Notes under the pieces: generated by a model
The model's input: only the letters and a program-made list of their open reading frames with translations
Database searches by the model: none
Told to the model about the DNA's origin: nothing
Position numbers and translations under genes: made by a program
NCBI RefSeq assembly: GCF_011398925.1
Contig: NZ_AP022842.1
Location: forward strand, 2,840,001 to 2,904,000
Origin: Bacillus sp. KH172YL63
GTDB taxonomy: Bacteria; Bacillota; Bacilli; Bacillales; Bacillaceae_B
Direction of reading: 5' to 3'
Length of the DNA: 64,000 nt
In this document: piece by piece, positions 24,026 through 32,501 of the stretch
Position numbering within the stretch: the first letter of the stretch is position 1
How the letters are laid out: every line of letters begins with the position of its first letter

Positions 24026-25312
24026 TTGACTTCAGAGCACAAAACATTATTTCAAAATAAAAGTTTTATGAAATTTTGGATTGGCCAAACTATTTCAATG
24101 TTTGGTTCACAAATCTCAGTAATGGCACTTCCTTTAACAGCAGTTCTTATTTTTGACGCTTCACCAATGGAAATGGGAATCTATATGGGAATGGCTACTG
24201 CCCCGTATTTAGTCATAGGACTCTTTGCTGGTGTTTGGGTAGATAGGGTTCGTAGAAGACCACTTATGCTTACATCAAATTTACTTTCTGCAGCAATTTT
24301 ATCGTTGATACCTGTACTTGCTTGGTTGGACTTACTAACAATAAGTCTTATGTATATAATTTTATTTTTATTTGGCAGTACTAGAGTGGTTTTTGAACTT
24401 GCATATCTTTCATTTATTCCTAGTATTGTAGGTCAAAATGAAATAGCCGATGCCAACAGTAAAATCCATAGTACTGTTTCGGTTGCCAAGGTAGCTGGTC
24501 CAAGCTTGGCTGGTTTTTTAATATCCTTAGTTACAGCTCCTTTTGCAATATTAATTGATTCAGTTTCCTTTATTGTTTCTTATTTTGTTTTAAGGAGAAT
24601 ACCTGTAGAGGAGCCTTTACCTAAAGTAAAAACTGTAAATAATATTTGGAAAGAGATTGGATTAGGATTAAAAACTATTTTCACACATCGTATTTTATTG
24701 TCACTTTCAGCTTCGACAGCCACGATCAACTTTTTCCATACAACATTTTCAGCTGTATTTATGATATTTTTAGTAAAAAACGTACATTTAACCCCTCTTG
24801 AGATAGGTTTGGTTATGAGTATTGGTAGTATTGGAACTTTAATAGGAGCTTTTACCGCTAAAAAAGTTTCTGATCGAATAGGAATCGGACCTTCTATTAT
24901 AGGTTCAACTATATCGATTGTCTTAGGTACTTTTATAATTTTTTCTACACCAACATCAGTATGGATTGCTTTACCTTTACTAGCTTTCGGCCAATTCTTT
25001 ACTGGATTTGGTAACACAGTGTACCTCGTTAATCAGGTTAGTTTGCGACAGTCAATTACGCCAAACAACTTACTAGGTAAAGTTAATGCTAGTAGCAGGT
25101 TTCTTACGCGTGGAGTAATGCCAATTGCAGGCCTTTTTGGTGGAGTTATAGGTACATTGTTTGGCTTAAGAACTGCATTACTTATTACTGTACTAGGATA
25201 TACAATAGCTGTACTCTGGTTGATTTTTTCTCCTGTTAAAACTGTTAGAACAATAGAAGACATTAATCATCAAAAGAACAAATTGAGTGAAGGATTGAAA
25301 ATCGCAAAATAA
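24026..25312 (+). CDS. MFS exporter, MFS_3/EntS-like, of the peptide locus
   Basis: A 12-helix major facilitator of 428 residues when started at TTG 24026-24028, eight bases after AAGGAG; the ATG at 24002 lies upstream of that site. The first half has FWIGQTISMFGSQISVMALPL and GVWVDRVRRRPLM, the motif A-like loop of drug/H+ antiporters; the family is close to EntS and macrolide efflux proteins. It is divergent from the peptide operon and followed by a second small peptide gene and a terminator. Export of, or immunity to, the peptide product is the likely role; a generic efflux pump is the alternative. Confidence 0.85.
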   Translation: MTSEHKTLFQNKSFMKFWIGQTISMFGSQISVMALPLTAVLIFDASPMEMGIYMGMATAPYLVIGLFAGVWVDRVRRRPLMLTSNLLSAAILSLIPVLAWLDLLTISLMYIILFLFGSTRVVFELAYLSFIPSIVGQNEIADANSKIHSTVSVAKVAGPSLAGFLISLVTAPFAILIDSVSFIVSYFVLRRIPVEEPLPKVKTVNNIWKEIGLGLKTIFTHRILLSLSASTATINFFHTTFSAVFMIFLVKNVHLTPLEIGLVMSIGSIGTLIGAFTAKKVSDRIGIGPSIIGSTISIVLGTFIIFSTPTSVWIALPLLAFGQFFTGFGNTVYLVNQVSLRQSITPNNLLGKVNASSRFLTRGVMPIAGLFGGVIGTLFGLRTALLITVLGYTIAVLWLIFSPVKTVRTIEDINHQKNKLSEGLKIAK

Positions 25313-25369
25313 AACTAATTTAAATGAAACGAGAATAATTTAAAAAACTTATGGAGGGGGTGAAAAATT

Positions 25370-25453
25370 ATGCTTAACAACATACCAATAGATACACTTT
25401 TAGATTCAGGCTATGAAATTATTGGACCACATAATGAAGAAACAGGATATTGA
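25370..25453 (+). CDS. 27-residue peptide downstream of the exporter
   Basis: The ATG at 25370-25372 is preceded by GGAGGGGG with good spacing. The peptide is MLNNIPIDTLLDSGY followed by EIIGPHNEETGY. It is acidic, has no Cys, and ends in an aromatic residue. It lies 57 bp after the MFS gene and 30 bp before a strong terminator, so it is the last gene of that operon. It could be a second precursor, a leader-like recognition peptide, or an immunity or regulatory peptide. No known family is recognised. Confidence 0.55.
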   Translation: MLNNIPIDTLLDSGYEIIGPHNEETGY

Positions 25454-25483
25454 AATCATATAGGAAATTGAGAATGTACTAAG

Positions 25484-25515
25484 AACGCTATCCGTTTAAC
25501 TGGATAGCGTTTTAT
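25484..25515 (+). terminator. Terminator of the MFS-peptide operon
   Basis: Perfect AACGCTATCC / GGATAGCGTT stem with loop GTTTAACT, followed by TTTAT. Confidence 0.88.
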
Positions 25516-25575
25516 GCATCACGCGACTATTTAGTAATGACAAAATCGTCTAAATTAAAATTGATATGTATAGAA

Positions 25576-26337
25576 TTACATAAAAAAAATCAAACATGAA
25601 TTTTTGGTGCATTGTCCTATTAATATGACTGGATGCCCGGTCAAGCTCGCCCGAATCGCTACTTCCGCCGTCTCCCTGTCCCGGATTTCACCGACCATGA
25701 TAATATCCGGATCATGCCTTAATATCGCCTTCAGCCCTGCTGAATACGTAATCCCCGCCTTTTCATTCACCTGAATCTGCACCATTTCATCGTGCTGTTT
25801 CTCTACGGGATCTTCCAGTGTGATCACGTTCCGGTTCAGCGCAACGGAACAATGGTGGACGAGGGAATACAATGTCGTCGTCTTTCCGCTGCCAGTCGGA
25901 CCGGTGAACAGAATGAGCCCGTGGGAATACATCAGCAGTGCAAGCAGTTTTTTTGCAGAAGAAGGATAAAGGGACATTTTCTCAATTGGAATTTGATATT
26001 TCTGCGGGAGAATGCGGATGACAAGACTTTCTTTTAAGTGGGTGGTCGGTAAGGTGGATATCCTGAGGGAAAGTGGTGTGTTGCGGACAGTAAGGCTGAA
26101 GGAGCCGCTTTGGGGCTTTCTTTTTTCCCCGATGTCCATCGAGGCCATGAACTTCAAGTGGGCGATCAATCGTTCTGCCTGATCCTGGTCGATTGTCTGG
26201 AACGGAACCAGTACGCCGGTCTTCCTGAATTGTATCAGGTAATCATTTGTTCTTGGTATAACGTGAATGTCTGTTGCATCACTGCTGAAAGCATCACCAA
26301 TCATCACTTCCGATAGGGATTCTACTGAGTGAAATAT
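25576..26337 (-). pseudogene. comGA: comGA 5' part, copy 2, cut after Walker B region
   Basis: The ComGA traffic ATPase retained to about residue 235: DATDIHVIP, GEKRKPQSGS, Walker A FTGPTGSGKTTTLYSLV, the VTLEDPVEKQ segment, the Asp box QVNEKAGITYSAGLKAILRHDPD and Walker B IIMVGEIRDRETAEVAIRASLTGH. After TGHPV the sequence leaves homology near 25630 and ends in an unrelated tail; the remaining C-terminal third is absent. As in copy 1 the aligned start is an ATA codon (26335-26337) after AAAGGTGG. The gene is followed on the right by backbone genes, so this is probably the native position. Competence pilus assembly should be abolished unless another complete comGA exists. Confidence 0.87.
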
Positions 26338-26461
26338 GGATGTGCACCACCTTTCTGTTTTCTTATGTATAGGTATACGACATTTTTTGGGAAAATCCTT
26401 CTTTTTGGATATATATTTTCTCTTTATTATTTTCCTTATCATATTACAAAACACATAAAAA
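25892..26461 (-). repeat. 570-bp comGA promoter/5' repeat, copy 2
   Basis: Partner of 10141-10710. It includes a candidate promoter (TATACCTATACAT) and, upstream of it, AAAA-GAAGGA-TTTT, one base off the consensus spacing of a ComK box. Confidence 0.9.
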
Positions 26462-26486
26462 ACCTCCCTCAATAACGAGAGAGGTA
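26457..26486 (-). terminator. Terminator of the metalloprotease gene
   Basis: ACCTCTCTC / GAGGGAGGT stem with TTTTTTATG tail on the minus strand; it lies directly upstream of the comGA promoter. Confidence 0.82.
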
Positions 26487-26493
26487 AGATCTT

Positions 26494-27312
26494 TTACTGG
26501 CCATACCAAACCTTATTATTCTGAATTTGCGTATTATGCGCTTGATGCCAGTAATCTACTGAATAAGAATAATCATAATTCATGATGCATCGAATCCCAC
26601 TACCTTGTGCATCATGGCCTAATCCGTAGTTATGGGAGAACTCATGTTGAGCCGCTTTAGAAGTGTTTGTCACACCTTGGTCTAAGTTCACACTGAACGC
26701 GGTACCCGGATCAGAAGAGTAGACATAAGCGATCCCACCTGCTTCAAAATTTGCATCTCTTGTGAATCCTACCACGAAATCGTAGTTATACCCTGACCAA
26801 TCCCGGCTTAGGTCTGATAATATTTGTGAGCTGTTTCCACCTTGCGAACTCCAATTCCCTACTGCTTGCACTTGGAAATCAATGCCATGATCTCTGATAA
26901 ATGCATCATCTGCATTTTCGATGATTTGCTGGACCCTGCTTTGCCAGTCACTATATGTAGCACGATACTCCTCGTCTGCCACTGCCAAAACCGTTACTTT
27001 CCTATTGGCCGCAGCTGCTGCTTTTTGGACACCCTGCTTTTCGATTGAGATTGTACTTTTAGTAGTCGATGATTTCTTAACCTTACCCTTTTCGTCTAAT
27101 TCTACAACTGTAGTAGAGTTTTCAATTTTTGCAGGACCTTTATCAGGTGCATAATCCTTTGCTTTTGGCAAAGAATCAACATATGTCTTCGTTGTGGCGT
27201 GGTCATGATCATGGTGATTAAGATCTGTGGGTTGTACCTTTGCTAATCCGATGGCAGGTGCGACACAAATCGATAAAGCGAGCGTGGTTGAAGCAATTTT
27301 CTTCAAGTTCAT
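26494..27312 (-). CDS. Secreted zinc metalloprotease, metzincin type
   Basis: A 272-residue secreted protease. A signal peptide spans about residues 1-24 (KKIASTTLALSICVAPAIGLA), followed by a His/Asp-rich and Lys-rich propeptide to about 105. The catalytic domain has the metzincin zinc motif HEFSHNYGLGHD at 223-234 and a Met-turn CIMNYDYS at 242-249. The closest type is the M12/zinc-dependent metalloprotease-like family of Bacillus. It acts outside the cell. Its gene lies alone, with its own terminator, between comGA and the chemoreceptor gene; whether it has a role in competence or nutrient release is unknown. Confidence 0.87.
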   Translation of the reverse strand: MNLKKIASTTLALSICVAPAIGLAKVQPTDLNHHDHDHATTKTYVDSLPKAKDYAPDKGPAKIENSTTVVELDEKGKVKKSSTTKSTISIEKQGVQKAAAAANRKVTVLAVADEEYRATYSDWQSRVQQIIENADDAFIRDHGIDFQVQAVGNWSSQGGNSSQILSDLSRDWSGYNYDFVVGFTRDANFEAGGIAYVYSSDPGTAFSVNLDQGVTNTSKAAQHEFSHNYGLGHDAQGSGIRCIMNYDYSYSVDYWHQAHNTQIQNNKVWYGQ

Positions 27313-27626
27313 TATGAACCCTCCCTTTTTTGGTATACCTAATGAATTCGGGGGATTCTTCCTGATTCCTTTTAATCTGAGGTTGAGAAAATCAGGGGTA
27401 AAAGCCTCATGCAGATTCGGGATTATTCTACTAAAACTATGAAATTTTTCATGAATTCTATCGCTATTGAACCTTTAAATTTTAAGCAAATGCGGAGTCA
27501 GGATTTTTCAGGAGACAGGCTTCTGTGCGAGGTATACATATTTTCTTATTTAAGGATCTATATCGAATAAACAAAAAGAAAAACCCCTTCCCAATATAGG
27601 AAAGAGGTTCCTCGCAATCTTCAGTA
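27313..27626. other. Intergenic region, protease promoter side
   Basis: A 314-bp gap. It holds the GGAGGG ribosome binding site of the protease gene, presumably its promoter, and the terminator of the chemoreceptor gene at 27579-27613. I see no gene in it. Confidence 0.5.
27579..27613 (-). terminator. Terminator of the chemoreceptor gene
   Basis: GAACCTCTTTCC / GGAAGGGGTT stem followed by TTTTCTTTTTG on the minus strand. Confidence 0.8.
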
Positions 27627-29699
27627 TTACACCCTAAACTTACGACTGACTTCCTCTAATTGATGACTCGCTTCATTTAATACAGCTGCTGATTCTGTAA
27701 TAGAATTGAGTGCGCTCAATTGTTGTTCAGTCGAAGCGCTGACTTCTTCACTTGACGCAGCCGACTGTTGGACGGCTGCAGAGATGCTTTGAATCGCACC
27801 GACAACGTCATCTTTATGGCTTGTCATGGTTTCTACTTTTTGTGAAATTCCTTCTATTGATGTAACCATGTGATCGATCATGGATGAAATCGAGTTGAAG
27901 GCTTTTTCTGTCTCGTTTACTACGATGTTTTGCTCATCTGCAATTTCACGTGTTGTTTTCATTTCATTCGTTGCATGGCCGGATTCGTGTTGGATGTCCC
28001 GGATTGTATTCCGGACCTGATCCGTTGCACGTGCTGATTGCTCAGCTAGTTTCCGAACCTCTTCCGCCACGACAGCGAAACCTTTCCCGTGTTCACCTGC
28101 ACGTGCAGCCTCGATGCTAGCATTCAGGGCAAGTAAGTTTGTTTGATCGGAAATTTCATTGATTGAATGAATAACTGTATCAATTTCATTGATTTTCTTT
28201 GTCAGGTTCTGAATGACCGTTTCCACGGTACGAAGAACTTCATTTGACTGGTTCGCTTTCTCTTTAAGATTCACCATTTGCTTCAAGCCGTCTTCACTCG
28301 CTGTCGATGCAGCGCTTGAAAGTTGAATAAGTTCATTCGATGATTCATCGACTTCTTCAATCTGTGTGGATAAATCAAGCGTGCGCTGATTCCCCATTTC
28401 CGCATCTGTCGCAGTCTGTGTCGCACCATTTGAAATTTCATCCATCGCTCTTGCGATTTCTTCGCTTGATGCCGTCGTTTCTTCTGAAATGGCACTTAAA
28501 TTATCGGTTGATTCTTTTACCTTTGACACAGATGTTTGTACAGAATCAATGATTCCTCTCATACTGGTGACCATTGAATTGAAATTCTTCGTCAGTTGGC
28601 CCACTTCATCGTTTGAAGATGATTGAACAGAAACAGTCAGATCTCCTTCTGCCACCTTGCTCACTTGATTATTCAAATGAATGATCGGTTTCGTGATGCT
28701 TCTCGCAACCAGGGTTGTGATGGCTGAGATAATCACGATGATCACAAGTGTCACGACTAGAAGGAAATTCCTGAATTCGGTTGCTTCAGAAAGCATCTTT
28801 TCATTGATGTATACTGTACCGACCTTCCAGTTGGTTGCCTCTATCGTGCTGTAAAACAATACTCTTTCCTGATCATTGAATACATAATCCATCCGTCCGC
28901 TTTTTTCATTCGACTCATACATATCTTTGATAAAGTCAAGTTCCATCAGGCTTTTTCCTTTTTCAGTGGGGTGGACCATAGCCACACCATTTTGGTCAAA
29001 CAGGAATGCATAGCCTTCGTGTCCGACGTTTGACGAATTAACCAAAGCATCCAATTGATCAATTTTTATATCAAATGAGATGACGCCGATCACTTTACTC
29101 GAATTCGCTTCTGTCACCACTTTAGAAAGCGTGACGATGAATTCACCTGAAGACTTATCCTCGTATGGTTCACTCCAGAAAGCTCCTTCAGGATTGGCAG
29201 TTGCCCCCTTGAACCATGGGGATTCCAACGGGTTAAAGTCTGAAGGGAGATTGACTGAAGGTTCAATTAGAATCTCTTTATTCATTCCTGTGACATACAC
29301 ATTCGATACCGATGGATTACTTCTGATAAACGAAGCAAATTCATTCGTGACTCTTGTCTTTAGTACTTTCGAGTCAAACGACTCTTCTTCTTTAGTACTG
29401 GCTGAGTCCTTCAAATAGTCGCTTATTAGTGATTGATTGCTTAAAATATTTATATTCGATTCATATTTTTCAAGGAACATATTGATTCCAAAGTCGATAT
29501 TTTGAACAATCGACGTAGACTTTTCTTGAACATCCTGTTTAATTCCTTCACTTTGTTGCACAAACAACAACACAGCCAACCCGATCAAAATGATGGCAAA
29601 AAATGATGAAAAAATGAGCACCATTTTCATTCGCAGGCTGTTGAAAGAAACCTTCTTTAAAAATGTTCCGCTTAGCTTACTCCTCAATTTCTTAAGCAT
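27627..29699 (-). CDS. Methyl-accepting chemotaxis protein with Cache sensor
   Basis: A 690-residue chemoreceptor. It has a transmembrane helix at about 27-47, an extracellular double-Cache region to about 310 ([16 protein letters not shown], then [16 protein letters not shown]), a second transmembrane helix near 313-333, a HAMP domain to about 387 and a long signalling hairpin. The hairpin tip is the conserved [22 protein letters not shown] region followed by [16 protein letters not shown]. It signals to CheA/CheW at the pole. Cache receptors usually sense amino or organic acids, but the ligand cannot be told here. It is monocistronic. Confidence 0.94.
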   Translation of the reverse strand: MLKKLRSKLSGTFLKKVSFNSLRMKMVLIFSSFFAIILIGLAVLLFVQQSEGIKQDVQEKSTSIVQNIDFGINMFLEKYESNINILSNQSLISDYLKDSASTKEEESFDSKVLKTRVTNEFASFIRSNPSVSNVYVTGMNKEILIEPSVNLPSDFNPLESPWFKGATANPEGAFWSEPYEDKSSGEFIVTLSKVVTEANSSKVIGVISFDIKIDQLDALVNSSNVGHEGYAFLFDQNGVAMVHPTEKGKSLMELDFIKDMYESNEKSGRMDYVFNDQERVLFYSTIEATNWKVGTVYINEKMLSEATEFRNFLLVVTLVIIVIISAITTLVARSITKPIIHLNNQVSKVAEGDLTVSVQSSSNDEVGQLTKNFNSMVTSMRGIIDSVQTSVSKVKESTDNLSAISEETTASSEEIARAMDEISNGATQTATDAEMGNQRTLDLSTQIEEVDESSNELIQLSSAASTASEDGLKQMVNLKEKANQSNEVLRTVETVIQNLTKKINEIDTVIHSINEISDQTNLLALNASIEAARAGEHGKGFAVVAEEVRKLAEQSARATDQVRNTIRDIQHESGHATNEMKTTREIADEQNIVVNETEKAFNSISSMIDHMVTSIEGISQKVETMTSHKDDVVGAIQSISAAVQQSAASSEEVSASTEQQLSALNSITESAAVLNEASHQLEEVSRKFRV

Positions 29700-30009
29700 T
29701 GATGCTTCCCCCTAAATGTATGTATCTTTATCCCCTCTAAAATGACATTTTTTTCTTTTTAAAGGGACTTCCTCTTCATGCTTACAGAAAATGATTATAA
29801 CACCAAATACTAAGGATTATGTAAAAAAATGTCGAATATTCACGAATTAAATCTATTCAAAAAAATGAAATTAATCTGACTATATTCTACTAATAGAAAT
29901 CAAAGTAAAAATGTAAAATAATGGTAGGTTTTTTGATTATTTATTATAAGAACACAGTCACATCCTGTCCGCCTTCATAGAATGTAGTAGATGATAAGGA
30001 GGTGAATGT
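29700..30009. other. Intergenic region between divergent genes
   Basis: An AT-rich 310-bp divergent spacer with the promoters of the chemoreceptor gene (minus) and the 145-residue protein (plus, AAGGAGGTGA site at 29997-30006). No further gene is supported. Confidence 0.5.
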
Positions 30010-30447
30010 ATGGGAATTTATTTAGATGGTAGAACGAGTCAAAATGCTAGTTTAGCCAATAGCATCGCCACTCCACTTGTTTTAGGACAGGAGGCGTTGT
30101 TCGGTGTCGTGGGGCTTGATGTTTCAAAGGCAACTACTGGACAAATCCGGGTTGCATTTAATGGAACAGCGGCAGTGCAATTGCCCTTAGTTCCAGTTCT
30201 GACAAGTATCAATATCAGAATCGTGAGAGGAACCGCTCAATCCGGCTTTACCACAGTCTATACCGCAGAACAACAACTTAGCCTTGAAATCGCTGGTCCT
30301 CAATTAATCACCTTCGCCGGTGCTGACTTTAACCCGCCTAAACCTTCAAGCGGACCTTTAGTTTACACAGCTTATATCAGTGCTACAGCAGTAGGAACGA
30401 TCCGGGTTGGCCCTGAAAGCTTTAGTGCCATTGCAACGGCAGGCTGA
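30010..30447 (+). CDS. Hypothetical beta-rich protein, possibly spore-surface
   Basis: A 145-residue protein with an excellent AAGGAGGTGA site. It has almost no charged residues, many Ala/Thr/Ser/Gly/Val and alternating hydrophobic strands (QIRVAFNGTAAVQLPLVPVLTSI), and no signal peptide or Cys. This composition resembles self-assembling exosporium or spore-surface beta-sandwich domains of Bacillaceae. The next gene on the same strand is a cupin with a Tyr-rich tail, which supports a spore-coat context. No firm family assignment. Confidence 0.7.
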   Translation: MGIYLDGRTSQNASLANSIATPLVLGQEALFGVVGLDVSKATTGQIRVAFNGTAAVQLPLVPVLTSINIRIVRGTAQSGFTTVYTAEQQLSLEIAGPQLITFAGADFNPPKPSSGPLVYTAYISATAVGTIRVGPESFSAIATAG

Positions 30448-30463
30448 TCCTGAAAATAAGACA

Positions 30464-30500
30464 ACCCATACCCCGTCAAAGGGATATGGGTCTATTTTTT
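30464..30500 (+). terminator. Terminator after the 145-residue protein gene
   Basis: ACCCATACCCC / GGGATATGGGT stem followed by CTATTTTTT. Confidence 0.85.
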
Positions 30501-30604
30501 AATTCCATGCACCTGCTCATTCTTATGAACATTCAATTCAGTCACCGATTCCCCTCTCCCCCATATACATAAATGGAATATGCAGAAAGCGGTGAAAATC
30601 AAGC

Positions 30605-31219
30605 ATGACCAAATACATGGATTATGCCTCTCAAGAAGCACAATTTTATTTTGATTTGAATAGTAGCCCTTTATTTATAAAAAACAATCAAAACAGAATC
30701 AATATCCTCGGTCTCAGTCAAATGAATACATTGGATAACAGTTCCCTGCTGGATATATATTTAAGTAAACATAACTACGTAGAACCCCACTACCATCAAA
30801 ACGCAGCTGAATTGGTATACTGCATTTCAGGCGGAGCAATCGTGTCCATGCTCAATCCTTCTACGAAAGAAATCATGAATTTCCGTCTTTCCCCCGGCCA
30901 GGTCGCAAATGTGCCACAGGGCTGGTGGCACTATGAAGAAGCGACGAAAGATCAAACCCACCTGCTGGCAATTTTTAATGCGCCGACGCCTGAAGTGATA
31001 TTAGGCTCCGATCTCTTGGCCCTTACCCCTTCTAACGTAATGGCAGACAATTACTGCATGGATGAAATCCAGTGGATCAAGACGACTTCGAACGTGAAGC
31101 CTGGCACCTATATCGGTCCTGGTTGCCTTCATGAAAACAGGACGGCAACCTTCCAACCGTACGGGTCTTGTTTCCCCTACTACTTTATCAATCACCACTA
31201 TCCATATTATTATCGATAG
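30605..31219 (+). CDS. Cupin-domain protein with Tyr/His-rich tail
   Basis: A 204-residue single-cupin protein. The metal-binding cupin motifs are PHYHQNAAELVYCISGGA (HxHx...E pattern) and the second motif around GQVANVPQGWWHYEEA. It resembles the germin/oxalate-decarboxylase-like side of the superfamily, but lacks a second cupin. The C-terminus FPYYFINHHYPYYYR is rich in Tyr, Pro and His, as in spore coat proteins. The catalytic role is unknown; a coat-associated enzyme or structural protein is inferred. Confidence 0.78.
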   Translation: MTKYMDYASQEAQFYFDLNSSPLFIKNNQNRINILGLSQMNTLDNSSLLDIYLSKHNYVEPHYHQNAAELVYCISGGAIVSMLNPSTKEIMNFRLSPGQVANVPQGWWHYEEATKDQTHLLAIFNAPTPEVILGSDLLALTPSNVMADNYCMDEIQWIKTTSNVKPGTYIGPGCLHENRTATFQPYGSCFPYYFINHHYPYYYR

Positions 31220-31289
31220 AGGGAAATTCTTTTCAATTTTTGAATAGACCCCGAAAAATTTGTCATACTAATCGTATAACCAGACTCAA

Positions 31290-31361
31290 TGGGCTATAGC
31301 CAAGCGGTAAGGCATCGCACTTTGACTGCGACATGCGTTGGTTCGAATCCAGCTAGCCCAG
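31290..31361 (+). tRNA. tRNA-Gln (anticodon TTG)
   Basis: A complete cloverleaf. Acceptor TGGGCTA pairs with TAGCCCA and the discriminator is G. The anticodon loop ACTTTGACT gives TTG, and GGTTCGAATCC is the T arm. No CCA is encoded. It stands alone on the plus strand and is followed by a terminator. Confidence 0.96.
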
Positions 31362-31396
31362 TTAGAAAAGCGGAGGCGGATCGGTCAGCCCTACAT

Positions 31397-31436
31397 AAAA
31401 AAGCAGACACTTTTTAGAACAGTGTCTGCTTTTTTA
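31397..31436. terminator. Terminator after tRNA-Gln
   Basis: AAAAAAGCAGACACT / AGTGTCTGCTTTTTT, a near-symmetric stem able to act in both directions. Confidence 0.88.
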
Positions 31437-31447
31437 TGCGGGAATCG

Positions 31448-31503
31448 GATTTCGCCGATAAAAATGGAATTTCGCCGGTAAAATGAAAATTTCGCCGTTA
31501 TAT
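31448..31503. repeat. Three TTTCGCCG repeats at 20-bp period
   Basis: ATTTCGCCG followed by ATAAAA, GTAAAA and TTATAT occurs at 31449, 31469 and 31489, spaced exactly 20 bp. It lies between the tRNA terminator and the mgsR 3' end. Confidence 0.7.
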
Positions 31504-31535
31504 CCTGTTGTCACAAAGAATTCTATCTGATTTCA

Positions 31536-31916
31536 TCAACTGCTGATCTTCAAAGCCTTACTTTTGCTTGCCAGGCTTTGCAGGCCTTCCGGGTTGTAGC
31601 CGACCACGAGCTTCTTTCCGTCGGTCAATAAAGGGCGGCGGAGAAGTTTTGGCTCATCGATGATCAGTTTGATGACTTCTGAAAGGGGCAGTTCATTTAC
31701 ATCTTTGCCGAGATCTTTAAAGGTTTGGCTTCTCGTTGCAAGGATTTCATCCAGACCGTCTGTGGTGAGGGATAACAGCCCCATCAGCTCTTCCCGGGTA
31801 GGGGTTTCCCTGAACAGGTGGCGTTCATCGAAGTTGATGGAGTTGGCAGTTAGCCATTTTTTCGCTTTACGGCAAGAGGTGCAGCTTGGATAAGTAAAGA
31901 ATGTCAGATTATTCAC
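31536..31916 (-). CDS. mgsR: Spx/ArsC-family stress regulator MgsR (YqgZ)
   Basis: A 126-residue Spx-type thioredoxin-fold protein. The redox motif CTSC at residues 12-15 (YPSCTSCRKAKKWL) and the C-terminal RRPLLTDGKKLVVGYNPE segment are diagnostic. MgsR of B. subtilis controls a part of the general stress regulon through RNA polymerase binding. The location next to yqgY matches B. subtilis, which favours MgsR over Spx itself. ArsC-like reductase activity is the less likely alternative. Confidence 0.88.
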   Translation of the reverse strand: MNNLTFFTYPSCTSCRKAKKWLTANSINFDERHLFRETPTREELMGLLSLTTDGLDEILATRSQTFKDLGKDVNELPLSEVIKLIIDEPKLLRRPLLTDGKKLVVGYNPEGLQSLASKSKALKISS

Positions 31917-32213
31917 TTTGAAGCCCTCCTATGTTTATGTTTTGTTAAACTAATTGTATACCATTTGTATAACTTATGTACAGCTAAATCCTTTGGAAAT
32001 TTGTAGATTTTTTTCAATTGGATGAAATTCATGCTATTTAAATAGATTTCCCCACGGATATAGCTGAATATCTCTATTACAAAGGGAATTTGCTCTTTTA
32101 TGTGTAGATATCACCTATTCGTCACAAACTAACATCAAACAGATATTTACTTTTAAGGTAGTATTCATTTATAATATTGAGTGATGGACTTAGGGTGCAA
32201 AGGAGGGTTACAT
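31917..32213. promoter_or_regulatory. Divergent spacer mgsR / yqgY
   Basis: A 297-bp AT-rich spacer. It holds the ribosome binding sites of both flanking genes and presumably both promoters; no gene is seen. Confidence 0.45.
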
Positions 32214-32459
32214 ATGGATCGTATGTTTAGAGTTCTAGGGTTTTGGACTGGTATTTTTGCTGTCATGTTCTATCTTGGTCATATGACTACTACATCATTA
32301 ATATTCTTAGGCCAAACTGGATTCTTCATTATGCTTAGCTATTTAAAACTGTCCGAGCGTATGTATATTTACGTTTTCGGTGCTTACTTAACAGTTTTCT
32401 TTGCAGGATTTACTTATTGGACGACCTTTATGATGACTCCTGGTGCAGGAGGTCACTAA
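32214..32459 (+). CDS. yqgY: DUF2626 membrane protein YqgY
   Basis: An 81-residue protein with two or three membrane helices (LGFWTGIFAVMFYLGHM, SLIFLGQTGFFIMLSYL, YVFGAYLTVFFAGFTYW). The ATG follows AAAGGAGGG. It matches the DUF2626/YqgY family found in the same position in Bacillaceae. Function unknown. Confidence 0.87.
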   Translation: MDRMFRVLGFWTGIFAVMFYLGHMTTTSLIFLGQTGFFIMLSYLKLSERMYIYVFGAYLTVFFAGFTYWTTFMMTPGAGGH

Positions 32460-32499
32460 AAAAAATTCCCTTTAGCGAAAAGCTAAAGGGAATTTTTTT
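32457..32499. terminator. Bidirectional terminator yqgY / yqgX
   Basis: AAAAAAATTCCCTTTAGC / GCTAAAGGGAATTTTTTT, a perfect stem between convergent genes. Confidence 0.92.
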
Positions 32500-32501
32500 G
32501 A

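Noticed and set aside
25576..25640. Tail of the second comGA copy as a genuine alternative C-terminus
   Set aside because: The tail is short, hydrophobic and Cys-containing without resemblance to ATPase C-termini; it is sequence read through the junction.
31448..31503. TTTCGCCG repeats as a mini-CRISPR
   Set aside because: Repeats are about 9-15 bp with 5-bp gaps, too short for CRISPR.
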